64,000 nt of DNA. Source: Bordetella genomosp. 7 (GTDB lineage Bacteria; Pseudomonadota; Gammaproteobacteria; Burkholderiales; Burkholderiaceae_B). The stretch is taken from positions 558,001-622,000 of the forward strand of contig NZ_NEVK01000008.1 of the NCBI RefSeq assembly GCF_002261265.1, in the 5' to 3' direction. This document shows positions 54,597 to 62,479 of this stretch, in pieces (position 1 is the first letter of the stretch; each line of letters opens with the position of its first letter). The translations under genes were made by a program, and so were the position numbers. Below the pieces are notes generated by a model, which was not told the origin of the DNA, ran no database searches, and saw only the letters and a list, made by a program, of their open reading frames with translations.

Positions 54597-55760
54597 ATGA
54601 ATCCGAATCTTGCCAAGATCACCTGCATTGAAGAGCTGCGCGCCGTCGCCCAGAAACGTGTGCCGCGCATGTTCTATGACTATGCCGACTCCGGCGCATG
54701 GACCGAAGGTACCTATCGCGCCAACGAGGCCGATTTCCAGGCGATCAAGCTGCGCCAGCGGGTAGCCGTCGACATGGAAGGCCGGTCGTTGCGCACCACC
54801 CTGGCCGGCACCGAGGCGGTCATGCCGGTGGCCATTGCGCCGACGGGGCTGACGGGCATGCAGCACGCCGATGGCGAGATCCTGGGGGCGCAGGCCGCGG
54901 CCGAGTTCGGGGTGCCCTTTACGCTTTCAACGATGAGCATCTGCTCGATCGAAGACGTGGCCCGCGCGACCGGCAAGCCATTCTGGTTCCAGCTTTATGT
55001 CATGCGCGACCGCGAGTTCGTGGCCAACCTGATCGACCGCGCGAAGGCCGCGGGGTGTTCGGCGCTGGTGCTGACGCTGGACCTGCAGATCCTGGGCCAG
55101 CGGCACAAAGACATTCGCAACGGTCTGTCGGCGCCGCCCAAGCCCACGCTGGCCAATCTGCTCAACCTGGCCACCAAGCCGCGGTGGTGCATGGGTATGC
55201 TGGGCACACGGCGGCGCACGTTCGGCAACATCGTGGGGCACGCCAAGGGGGTGGCCGACTTGTCGTCCCTGTCGTCGTGGACGGCCGAGCAGTTCGATCC
55301 GCGCCTGAGCTGGGCCGACGTCGAATGGATCAAGCAGCGCTGGGGCGGCAAGCTCATCCTGAAGGGTGTGCTGGATGTCGAAGATGCCCGCCTGGCGGCC
55401 GACAGCGGCGCCGACGCGCTGATTGTCAGCAACCATGGCGGCCGCCAGCTCGATGGCGCCATGTCATCCATCAGCGCCCTGCCGGCCATCGCGGACGCGG
55501 TGGGTTCGCGTATCGAGGTATGGATGGATGGCGGGATACGGTCGGGGCAGGATGTCCTGAAGGCGGTGGCGCTGGGGGCTCGGGGCACCATGATAGGCCG
55601 CGCGTTCCTCTACGGCCTGGGCGCCTACGGCAAGGCCGGCGTGACGCGCGCGCTGGAGATCCTGTACAAGGAAATGGACGTCACCATGGCGCTGTGCGGC
55701 CGCAAGTCCATCACGCCGGGCGACCGCAGTCTGCTGGTGCCGGGAACGTATCCGACCTGA
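54597..55760 (+). CDS. lldD: FMN-dependent alpha-hydroxy-acid dehydrogenase (LldD-like)
   Basis: 387 residues with a TIM-barrel core. Motifs: MFYDYADSGAWTEGT near the N-terminus, PVAIAPTGLTGMQHADGE, FWFQLYVMRD, LTLDLQILGQRHKDIRNG, and the catalytic His in SNHGGRQLDGA with the FMN phosphate loop DGGIRSGQDVLKAVALGA. The family oxidises L-lactate, mandelate or glycolate; L-lactate dehydrogenase is the best guess. No lactate permease is adjacent. Confidence 0.88.
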   Translation: MNPNLAKITCIEELRAVAQKRVPRMFYDYADSGAWTEGTYRANEADFQAIKLRQRVAVDMEGRSLRTTLAGTEAVMPVAIAPTGLTGMQHADGEILGAQAAAEFGVPFTLSTMSICSIEDVARATGKPFWFQLYVMRDREFVANLIDRAKAAGCSALVLTLDLQILGQRHKDIRNGLSAPPKPTLANLLNLATKPRWCMGMLGTRRRTFGNIVGHAKGVADLSSLSSWTAEQFDPRLSWADVEWIKQRWGGKLILKGVLDVEDARLAADSGADALIVSNHGGRQLDGAMSSISALPAIADAVGSRIEVWMDGGIRSGQDVLKAVALGARGTMIGRAFLYGLGAYGKAGVTRALEILYKEMDVTMALCGRKSITPGDRSLLVPGTYPT

Positions 55761-55773
55761 GACGGCCGCGGGC

Positions 55774-55882
55774 GGTGTCAGACACCCTTCGGGAGTCAGA
55801 CACCGGGCCGTCGGCGGCGCGTGCGGTGGGGCTGGCCATGGTTGCTGCAGCGGTGTCTGACTCCCGAAGGGTGTCTGACACC
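55774..55882. repeat. REPIN-like inverted repeat (copy 2)
   Basis: Perfect 31-base arms (55774-55804 and 55852-55882) enclosing 47 bases. Each arm is a GGTGTCAGACACC word, CTTC and a GGGAGTCAGACACC word, or the reverse complement. It shares the repeat words and layout of the copy at 34366-34468 but differs at some positions. It lies between lldD and an AraC-type gene. Confidence 0.88.
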
Positions 55883-56030
55883 TTGCGCGGGACCCGGCAC
55901 TTTGTGATGCGCTCGAAGGCCTGCCGACGCGGCAGGCGGCCGTTGCTGCACATGTATGCGCGGTCTGCCTGCGCAAAATGCGCAAAATCTGCAAATCGGC
56001 CGGAAATACAGTGGGAGCCCTGGAGGACGC

Positions 56031-56861
56031 ATGAAATCCACGACCCGTATCCACTACGCCACCCGGCTGGAACCCGTGCTGCAATGGTTGGCCGCCCACC
56101 CCGATGCGGCGCCCGACCTGTATCACCTGGCCGACCTGGCGTGTTTGTCGCCCTACCATTTTCATCGCGTGTACCGCGCGCTGATGGGTGAGACGGTGAA
56201 CGCCACGATGCAGCGGCTGCGCATGCATCGCGCGTCGGTGGATCTGGCAGGCAATCGTCCGATGCAGCAGGTGGCGCAACGCGCGGGGTACGCCTCGCAA
56301 GCCGCCTTCAACCGCGCGTTCGGCGCGGTGTTCGGAATGCCGCCGGGCCGGTATCGTCATGCGCGCTCCAGACCTTTCAACCCTCAGGAGCTAGGCATGT
56401 ACCCCACTACCATCGAGCAATTTTCCGGCGCGTCACTGGCCACCCTGGCGCATCAGGGCGACTACCAGCATATCGGCGCCACTTTCGACCGACTGTTCAT
56501 GCTGGCGTCCAGCCGCGACCTGGTGGGGCCGGATACGCGGTCCTTTGGCGTGTACTACGACGACCCCGCGCAAGTGCCGGCTTCGCAGCTGCGCTCGCGT
56601 GCCGGGCTGACCGTGCCGGCGGGCGCGGCGGTGGACGCCGTTTTCGAACCTTTTGCGCTGCCCGCGGCGCGTTGTGCGGTGCTGGAATACACCGGCCCCT
56701 ATAGCGAGATCGAAGCCGCCTATAACTGGCTGTTCTCGGAATGGCTGCCCGAAAGCGGCCACGAGACCCTGGACTTTCCCATGTGGGAAGAATACGTCAA
56801 CGACCCCAAGGTGACGCCGGCGTCGGAATTGAGGACGCGCATCTATCTGCCGCTGGCGTAA
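56031..56861 (+). CDS. AraC-family regulator with C-terminal GyrI-like effector domain
   Basis: 276 residues. N-terminal AraC helix-turn-helix pair (about residues 8-115, LADLACLSPYHFHRVYRALMGETVNATMQRLRMHRA, then VAQRAGYASQAAFNRAFGAVFGMPPGRYR). The C-terminal GyrI/SOUL-type ligand domain (about 125-275) ends FPMWEEYVNDPKVTPASELRTRIYLPL, a GyrI hallmark. A GGAGG sits four bases before ATG 56031. This is the Rob/SoxS-BmrR-like layout that responds to small hydrophobic or toxic ligands. Confidence 0.9.
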   Translation: MKSTTRIHYATRLEPVLQWLAAHPDAAPDLYHLADLACLSPYHFHRVYRALMGETVNATMQRLRMHRASVDLAGNRPMQQVAQRAGYASQAAFNRAFGAVFGMPPGRYRHARSRPFNPQELGMYPTTIEQFSGASLATLAHQGDYQHIGATFDRLFMLASSRDLVGPDTRSFGVYYDDPAQVPASQLRSRAGLTVPAGAAVDAVFEPFALPAARCAVLEYTGPYSEIEAAYNWLFSEWLPESGHETLDFPMWEEYVNDPKVTPASELRTRIYLPLA

Positions 56862-56866
56862 TGGCG

Positions 56867-56910
56867 CCGGCCGCGCCCGGGCTGCGCAACGGCCCGGGCA
56901 CCGGGGCCGG
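56867..56910. terminator. Possible bidirectional hairpin terminator
   Basis: Nested stem CCGGCC/GGCCGG (56867-56872 and 56905-56910) and GCCCGGG/CCCGGGC (56875-56881 and 56893-56899) between convergent genes. There is no T tract. Confidence 0.45.
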
Positions 56911-56915
56911 CCGGT

Positions 56916-57944
56916 TCAGGGGGCCGTCGACTGCGGCTGTGTGTCGTTGATCTTGATCGTGAAGGTGCCATCCAGGATGGTCTTGCGCCGCGACTCGACG
57001 CTTGCCACCAGCCCGCCCGGCAGCTTGTCGGCGAACGCGCCCAGCGATGACAGCATCGAGCCCTGGTAGCGCATCTGCGAATACATGCCGTAGTCGTCGG
57101 CCTTGAAGGTGCCGCGCCGCACCATGGTAAGCGCCCGCACGATTGTGGGCTCGGCGTCCCAGAGCGCCGAGACGACCACCGTGTCCGGGTACTGATGCCG
57201 CGCGTCCACGACGTTGCCGATGGCCAGCTTGCCGCGCTCTTGTGCGGCCTGAACGGCGTTCAGGCGCTCGGCGTAAAGGATGTCAACGCCCTGGTCGATC
57301 ATGCTGTGGGCCGCCTGCCTGGCCTTGGGCGGATCGAACCACGAACCGATGAACGATACGTAGAACACCGCATCAGGATTGACTTCACGCACGCCATCCA
57401 TGAAGGCGTGCATCAGGCGGTTGACCTCGGGTATGGGATAGCCGCCCACCAGACCGATCCGGCCGCTTTCGCTGAGCCCGCCGGCGATCATGCCGCCCAG
57501 GTAGGCGGGTTCCTGGATATAGTTGTCGAATACCGAGAAGTTGGGCTGCTGCGGCCGCCCCGACGAGCCCATCAGGAAGGCGGTCTGGGGATAGTCGCGC
57601 GCCACCGCCCTTGAGGCCGCCTCGGCGCGAAAAGCCTCGCCCACGATCAGCTGGACGCCCCCATCGGCATAGCGCCGCAGCACCTGCTCGTAGGTGTCGT
57701 GCGAGACGTTTTCGGAAAATACATAATCGATTTCACCGCGGGCACTGGCAAGCACGAGGGCCCGGTGCACGCGCGACACCCATTGCTGGCCGATGTGCAC
57801 CGTATAGACCCCGGCGACCTTGATGCGGGCGGCGGGCTGGGCGTGCAGCCGGCCCGAGGCCAGCCAGCCGACTGCCGCGCCCAGCCGCACCAGGACGTCG
57901 CGTCGCGTTCGTCGGGCGGTTGGCGGTGTATTGCGGGAAATCAT
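56916..57944 (-). CDS. BMP-family (Med/PnrA-like) periplasmic binding protein
   Basis: 342 residues. The N-terminus ARRTRRDVLVRLGAAVGWLASGRLHA resembles a Tat signal (twin Arg before a hydrophobic stretch, cleavage near AQPA). The mature part has VAGVYTVHIGQQWVSRVHRAL, YPQTAFLMGSSG, GLVGGYPIPEVNRLMHAFMDGV and HSMIDQGVDILYAER, all BMP-family features. BMP proteins bind nucleosides or purines for ABC import. No ABC transporter genes are adjacent, so its partner must be elsewhere. AGGAG lies ten bases upstream. Confidence 0.85.
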   Translation of the reverse strand: MISRNTPPTARRTRRDVLVRLGAAVGWLASGRLHAQPAARIKVAGVYTVHIGQQWVSRVHRALVLASARGEIDYVFSENVSHDTYEQVLRRYADGGVQLIVGEAFRAEAASRAVARDYPQTAFLMGSSGRPQQPNFSVFDNYIQEPAYLGGMIAGGLSESGRIGLVGGYPIPEVNRLMHAFMDGVREVNPDAVFYVSFIGSWFDPPKARQAAHSMIDQGVDILYAERLNAVQAAQERGKLAIGNVVDARHQYPDTVVVSALWDAEPTIVRALTMVRRGTFKADDYGMYSQMRYQGSMLSSLGAFADKLPGGLVASVESRRKTILDGTFTIKINDTQPQSTAP

Positions 57945-58116
57945 CGGCGTAGGCTCCTGCACGCAGTGCGATGAGGTCGGGCGGCACGCCGGGTGCAGGC
58001 GAGCGCCGCGCGAAGCGATTATAGGCAGCTTGTCGGTTGCAAAGCACGCTTGAGTGCATAATCGCAGGCTGGCGCACTGCGCGGCATGGCGTGGCGGAAC
58101 TACTCGGAGAAATTGA

Positions 58117-59046
58117 ATGCGATTGCTGTTTCTTGGAGCCGGCGGCACCGGCGGCTACTTTGGCGGGCGCGCCGTGCAGGCCGGGGCCGATGTCACCTTC
58201 CTGGTGCGCGAGGCCCGTGCGCAGAAGTTGCGGGCCGAAGGCTTGCGCATCGAAAGCCCGCGCGGCGACGCGGTGATCAAGCCGCGCATCGTCACAGCCG
58301 CCGAACTGGACGGCCCTTACGACGTGGTGGTGCTCAGTTGCAAAGCCTATGACTTCGCCAGCGCGGTGGACGCCATTCGCCCGGCCGTGGGCCCGGACAC
58401 AGCAATCCTGCCCATCATGAACGGCGTGCTGCAGTACGACGCGCTGGATGCCGAGTTTGGCGCGGCGCGCGTGCTGGGCGGGCTTTGCCAGATCAATGCG
58501 TCGCTCGGGCCCCAGGGGCAGGTGCGCCATATGGGCCAGCACGCGCTGTTCGTTTATGGCGAACGCGCGGGCGAGCCGCGCAGCGCACGCTGTGTCGCGC
58601 TGGAGTCTGCGCTGGCCGACGCCGGATTCGACAGCCGGCTCAGCGACGCGATCCTGCAGGACATCTGGGAAAAGTTCGTGTTCCTGGCCACGCTGGCGGC
58701 GGCAACCTGCCTGATGCGTGGGGCCGTGGGGCAGATTGTGTCCACCGATGATGGCGAGGCCATCATGCGTGACTTGCTGCGCGAGTGCCAGCAAGTGGCG
58801 GCGGCGTCGGGGCATACCGTGCGCGCAGCAGCCGACGCGGCGGCGCTGAAGGTGCTGACAGATCGCCAGTCGCCGGTGACCGCATCCATGTTCCGCGACC
58901 TGAGCCAGGGCGGCAAGGTCGAGGCCGACCATATCGTGGGCGACATGCTGCACCGCGCCCGCACCCTGGGGCTGGAGACGCCCATTCTGCGCGTTGCGTA
59001 TGCTCACCTGCAGGTGTATCAGGCGCAGCGCGCCATTGGTGCATAA
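58117..59046 (+). CDS. panE: 2-dehydropantoate 2-reductase (PanE/ApbA-like)
   Basis: 309 residues. NADP-binding motif FLGAGGTGGYFGGRAVQAG (residues 5-23), the catalytic Lys region in VVLSCKAYD (about 70-76), and a second Lys in ILQDIWEKFVFLATLAA (about 186). The C-terminal helical domain has SMFRDLSQGGKVEADHIVG. It reduces ketopantoate to pantoate for coenzyme A. ATG 58117 has GGAGA upstream. Several paralogues exist in this family, so a different 2-oxo acid is possible. Confidence 0.88.
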   Translation: MRLLFLGAGGTGGYFGGRAVQAGADVTFLVREARAQKLRAEGLRIESPRGDAVIKPRIVTAAELDGPYDVVVLSCKAYDFASAVDAIRPAVGPDTAILPIMNGVLQYDALDAEFGAARVLGGLCQINASLGPQGQVRHMGQHALFVYGERAGEPRSARCVALESALADAGFDSRLSDAILQDIWEKFVFLATLAAATCLMRGAVGQIVSTDDGEAIMRDLLRECQQVAAASGHTVRAAADAAALKVLTDRQSPVTASMFRDLSQGGKVEADHIVGDMLHRARTLGLETPILRVAYAHLQVYQAQRAIGA

Positions 59047-59132
59047 ACTGCAACTGACTATCGCGCGCCGCGGAGTATGCGGGCCGGCGGGCCGGGGATA
59101 GCATGGAATTTCCAACCATTCCGGAGCCTTCC

Positions 59133-59744
59133 ATGAAAATCGCACTTATCGGTATTTCCGGCCGCGCGGGTTCGCGTATCGCAGACGAGCTGCTGCGCCG
59201 GGGCCATCAGGTAACCGGCATCGCGCGCAATACGGCCGAGGTCGCGCCGCGCCCCGGGCTCACGCTCGAGCAGGGAGACGCCACCGACCCCGCCGGGCTG
59301 GCGCCGCTGCTTGCGGGCCATGACGCCGTGGTCAGCGCCACCCGGTTCGTTTCAACGGACGCCAGGCAGTTGCTCCAGGCGGTACGCAGTGCGGGCGTGT
59401 CGCGCCTGCTGGTCGTGGGGGGCGCGGGCAGCCTGCGGGTCGCACCCGGCCTGATGCTGATCGACACGCCCGACTTTCCCGATGTCTATCGGCCTGAAGC
59501 GCGGGCCGGCGTGGCGTTTCTGGAAACGCTGCGGCAGGAAACGGCGCTGGACTGGACCTTTTTATCACCCTCGGCCTTGTTCATGCCGGGAGAACGCACG
59601 GGCAGCTTTCGGGTGGGTGGCGACGAACTGCTGGCCGACGGCGAGGGCAAGAGCTGGATTTCGATGGAAGACTACGCGATTGCGCTGGCGGACGAGCTGG
59701 AAACGCCTCGCCATGTGCGGCGCCGGTTTACCGTGGGCTACTGA
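59133..59744 (+). CDS. NAD(P)H-binding Rossmann-fold protein (NmrA/atypical SDR)
   Basis: 203 residues from ATG 59133 with GGAG five bases upstream. Dinucleotide motif GISGRAGSRIADELLRRGHQVTGIAR (about 7-32) and ALFMPGERTGSFRVG near the end identify the atypical short-chain dehydrogenase subfamily related to NmrA and YwnB. No catalytic Tyr-x3-Lys is evident. Probably an NADH-dependent reductase or flavin-type redox sensor. Function not determined. Confidence 0.8.
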   Translation: MKIALIGISGRAGSRIADELLRRGHQVTGIARNTAEVAPRPGLTLEQGDATDPAGLAPLLAGHDAVVSATRFVSTDARQLLQAVRSAGVSRLLVVGGAGSLRVAPGLMLIDTPDFPDVYRPEARAGVAFLETLRQETALDWTFLSPSALFMPGERTGSFRVGGDELLADGEGKSWISMEDYAIALADELETPRHVRRRFTVGY

Positions 59745-59756
59745 TCTCGTGCGGCC

Positions 59757-60260
59757 ATGAAAAAAATCTACCTGGCGGGTTTTGATGTGTTCCGTCCCGA
59801 CGCCTTGGCGCATGGCGAGCGGTTGAAGCTGGCGTGCCGTGCGCACGGCCTTGAAGGCCTGTATCCGCTGGACAACCAGGCGCCGTCGGACCTGGCGCCG
59901 CGGGCGCTGGCGCAATGGATCTACGACGCCAACACCGCGTTGATACGCCAGTCCGACGCCGTGATGGCCAACCTGAACCCGTTTCGCGGCGACGAGCCGG
60001 ATTCGGGCACGGCGTTCGAAGTGGGTTACGCCATTGCCCTGGGCAAGCCGGTATGGGCCTATGTGGACCATGCCGAAACGCTGGTGCAGCGCGTGGCGAC
60101 GGCCAGCGCCGACGACCCGCCGCGCCATGTCGACGCGCAGGGGTATACGGTAGAAGACTTCGGATTGAACCTGAACCTGATGCTGGCCTGCAGCGCCCGC
60201 GTGGTGGTGGGCGACGCGCAGCGCTGCCTGCAGGAAATGGCCCCGGCGCTGCGCGGGTAG
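59757..60260 (+). CDS. Nucleoside 2-deoxyribosyltransferase family protein
   Basis: 167 residues. KKIYLAGFDVFRPD (2-15), a segment ending SDAVMANLNPFRG (about 69-81), and DSGTAFEVGYAIALGKPVWAY (about 85-105) are the family pattern; the Glu in TAFEVGYA is the expected nucleophile. These enzymes exchange bases between deoxynucleosides or hydrolyse them. It begins 12 bases after the NmrA-like gene and ends in a convergent hairpin before ribB. Confidence 0.85.
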   Translation: MKKIYLAGFDVFRPDALAHGERLKLACRAHGLEGLYPLDNQAPSDLAPRALAQWIYDANTALIRQSDAVMANLNPFRGDEPDSGTAFEVGYAIALGKPVWAYVDHAETLVQRVATASADDPPRHVDAQGYTVEDFGLNLNLMLACSARVVVGDAQRCLQEMAPALRG

Positions 60261-60262
60261 CC

Positions 60263-60284
60263 GCGGGGCGCCAGCGCGCCCCGC
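60263..60284. terminator. GC-rich hairpin between convergent genes
   Basis: Nine-base perfect stem GCGGGGCGC/GCGCCCCGC with loop CAGC between the deoxyribosyltransferase and ribB stops. It has no U tract on either strand, so its efficiency is uncertain. Confidence 0.5.
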
Positions 60285-60300
60285 CCGGCCTCGCAGGGGT

Positions 60301-61002
60301 CTACGCGGCCACTTGTGCCGCGGCTGCGGCGGCGTCTGCGCCCGTGCGCTGAAGGTGGTCTGCCAGTTCGGCGATCGTCAGCGCCACCAGGCCATGCTCG
60401 GCCGCGTAGCGCGCAACACTGGTTCCGCGAGCCATGGTTCCGTCGGGATTCATCAGCTCGCACAGTACCGCGGCCGGCCGCAGGCCCGCCAGAACAGCCA
60501 GGTCCACCGAGCCTTCGGTATGGCCGCGCCGTTCCAGAACACCGCCGGGCCTGGCGCGCAGCGGAAACACATGCCCCGGGCTGACGATATCCGTGGCCTG
60601 GGCTCCCGGCGCAATGGCGGCGCGGATGGTGGTGACACGGTCGGCCGCAGACACGCCGGTGGACACGCCTTCGCGGGCTTCGATCGATACCGTGAAGGCC
60701 GTGCTGTAGCGGCTCTGGTTGCGGGGAACCATGGGCGGCAGGCCCAGGTTGTCCAGCGCTTCATCGGTCAGGCACAGGCACACGATTCCGCTGCAGTCGC
60801 GAATCAGCTGGGCCATGACGGGCACGGTGAGTTTGTCGGCGGCTACGATGAGATCGGCCTCGTTCTCGCGGTCGTAGTCGTCCATCAGGATGACGGGCCG
60901 CCCGAGACGCAAGTGTTGCAGTGCGCGCGCCAGCCGCATTTCGAAGGGCTGCGCGTACAGATCGGGGGGAAGGTAGGGTACGGAAGAAATTACGGCTGAC
61001 AT
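60301..61002 (-). CDS. ribB: 3,4-dihydroxy-2-butanone-4-phosphate synthase RibB
   Basis: 233 residues. [17 protein letters not shown] holds the metal and substrate acidic residues, [13 protein letters not shown] the conserved loop, and [33 protein letters not shown] the C-terminal half. It makes the four-carbon precursor of riboflavin from ribulose 5-phosphate. There is no fused GTP cyclohydrolase II, so it is the stand-alone form, whose control by an FMN riboswitch is common. The frame extends to 61239 but the family start is [12 protein letters not shown], with GCGAGAG upstream. Confidence 0.95.
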   Translation of the reverse strand: MSAVISSVPYLPPDLYAQPFEMRLARALQHLRLGRPVILMDDYDRENEADLIVAADKLTVPVMAQLIRDCSGIVCLCLTDEALDNLGLPPMVPRNQSRYSTAFTVSIEAREGVSTGVSAADRVTTIRAAIAPGAQATDIVSPGHVFPLRARPGGVLERRGHTEGSVDLAVLAGLRPAAVLCELMNPDGTMARGTSVARYAAEHGLVALTIAELADHLQRTGADAAAAAAQVAA

Positions 61003-61139
61003 TGAAACGCTCTCGCAGGAAAAGTGGGCGAAAAACGTTTCAGGGCACATGACGCCAAGCCCCACCGCCGCGCGCAGACAGGGCGATGCCCCGGCCCGAG
61101 CCGCGGCGCGCCCCGCCCATGAGCGGGATGGCGCTGGCA

Positions 61140-61283
61140 CATCTTCTTTCATCCGGACTGTGACCGTCGGCCCTGGCATCGCACCAGATCTGCTGACCCC
61201 GGCCGCATGGCGGCGCGGGCGCTCGCGGGCTTGCCGCATTGCGGCTTACCGCCGGTGGGGAATTGCACCCCGCCCTGAAGACG
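61140..61283 (-). promoter_or_regulatory. FMN riboswitch (RFN element) upstream of ribB
   Basis: On the minus strand, in order: TCTTCAGGGCGGGGTGCAAT, TCCCCACCGGCGGTAA, the paired GCAATGCGGCAAGCCCGCGAGCG region, GCAGATCTGGTGCGATGCC, and CCGACGGTCACAGTCCGGATG then AAAGAAGAT. These match the conserved blocks of the RFN element in the correct order. The ribB start is about 137 bases downstream, so control may act on translation or termination. Confidence 0.93.
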
Positions 61284-61340
61284 TACTGCACTGGCCGCGT
61301 ATTGCGGCCGGCTCCTATTGTACGCGGAAGTTGCGCCAGG

Positions 61341-61832
61341 TCAGCCCTGGTCGTTTTTCTTCTTGGTCTTGAGCGCCAGCATGGTGCCGCGGCAAGCGGA
61401 CGCGCCGCACAGGCACCGATAGTTTTCCTTGAGCTTCTTGGTGATGCGGCCTTCGATCACCAGGCCGTAGTCGTAGAACAGCTCTTCGCCGCGGGCAATG
61501 TCGCGCAATGCGGTGATGTACACGCGCTTGCCATGGCGGCCTTCCTGGGCTTCGCAATTGGGCTCGCACGAATGGTTGATCCAGCGCGCGTCGTTGCCGT
61601 CGTCGCCGCCATCGATGACGCGACCCGAACTCAGCGAGAAGAAAAACGTGTGAAAAGGGTCGTCGGGATTGGTGGGATGGCGGCGGTCGGCTTCCTTGGC
61701 GCTGATGCGCTTGCCTGTGTATTCGATGATGCGCGTGCCGGCGGGGATCTTCCGGGCGGCAAACACGCCATTGCCGTGCAGCTTGGAGCGGCGCACGACG
61801 TGCCAGGGCTTGGAGGGATCAGCAGTGGTCAT
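61341..61832 (-). CDS. SET-domain protein (putative lysine methyltransferase)
   Basis: 163 residues that are almost wholly one SET domain with a post-SET motif. HGNGVFAARKIPAGTRIIEYTGK (18-41), RWINHSCEPNCEA (about 103-115, the SAM and peptide site) and EELFYDYGL (about 135-143, catalytic Tyr) are the core. CLCGASACRGTML (about 154-) supplies the post-SET cysteines, with one more Cys in NHSC. This is the eukaryotic-type fold found in a scattered set of bacteria; histone methylation is not implied. Substrate unknown. Confidence 0.9.
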   Translation of the reverse strand: MTTADPSKPWHVVRRSKLHGNGVFAARKIPAGTRIIEYTGKRISAKEADRRHPTNPDDPFHTFFFSLSSGRVIDGGDDGNDARWINHSCEPNCEAQEGRHGKRVYITALRDIARGEELFYDYGLVIEGRITKKLKENYRCLCGASACRGTMLALKTKKKNDQG

Positions 61833-61903
61833 GAATCTGGGCAGGTAGCGGGCCAGCGGCGATTATATCGGCGCACGGCGCGCCCTGCCGGTGCGGCCCC
61901 GGC

Positions 61904-62377
61904 CTATTCGGCGGCGGCCGCCGTCAGCGGCAATTGCGATTCTTTCAGGCGGCGCAGCACGAAACATGACTTGCTGTGGCGTATGCCCGGAATGCGGTAG
62001 AGCCGCTCGCGCAGCAGCCGTTCGTAATCGCGCGTGTCGCGCACCGCGATGCGTATGTAGTAGTCGTAGTCGCCCGATACCAGGAAGGCTTCCAGCACTT
62101 CGGGAATCTGCGCCAGGGCGCGGCCGAATTCGTAGAGGGTTTCTTCGCTGTGGCTTTCGAGGGTGATGTGGACGATGACGGTGTCCATGAACCCCAGGCT
62201 GGCCGGATCGATGTCGACGGTGTAGCCGCGGATGATGCCGGCGGCCTCCATGCGTTTAATGCGGTTCCAGCAGGGGGTGGACGATAGCCCCACTTCGCTG
62301 CCGATGTCGTTCAGGCTGGCGCGCGCATTCTGCTGCAGCACCCGCAGGATGGCGAGATCGAACTTGTCCAGTTTCAT
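61904..62377 (-). CDS. Lrp/AsnC-family transcriptional regulator
   Basis: 157 residues. Helix-turn-helix (MKLDKFDLAILRVLQQNARASLNDIGSEVGLSSTPCWNRIKRMEAAGII) and C-terminal AsnC ligand domain with VLEAFLVSGDYDYYIRIAVRD. ATG 62377 has GGGGA ten bases upstream; ATG 62386 would leave that site too close. It is divergent from ilvB by 102 bases, as Lrp-type regulators often are from the amino-acid gene they control. Confidence 0.92.
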   Translation of the reverse strand: MKLDKFDLAILRVLQQNARASLNDIGSEVGLSSTPCWNRIKRMEAAGIIRGYTVDIDPASLGFMDTVIVHITLESHSEETLYEFGRALAQIPEVLEAFLVSGDYDYYIRIAVRDTRDYERLLRERLYRIPGIRHSKSCFVLRRLKESQLPLTAAAAE

Positions 62378-62437
62378 TTTCTGCATTCCCCGGCAAATAA
62401 AGATGAATTTACTGTAAACCGGGCGTTAACGGAGAAA

Positions 62438-62453
62438 AGAAGAGAAATCTTCT
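62438..62453. promoter_or_regulatory. Palindromic site between lrp-like gene and ilvB
   Basis: AGAAGA-GAAA-TCTTCT, a 6-4-6 perfect dyad 26 bases upstream of the ilvB start. It resembles the dyad sites bound by Lrp/AsnC regulators, and lies where it could act on ilvB. Confidence 0.4.
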
Positions 62454-62479
62454 AGGCATGTAAGCGTAAGATATTCATC

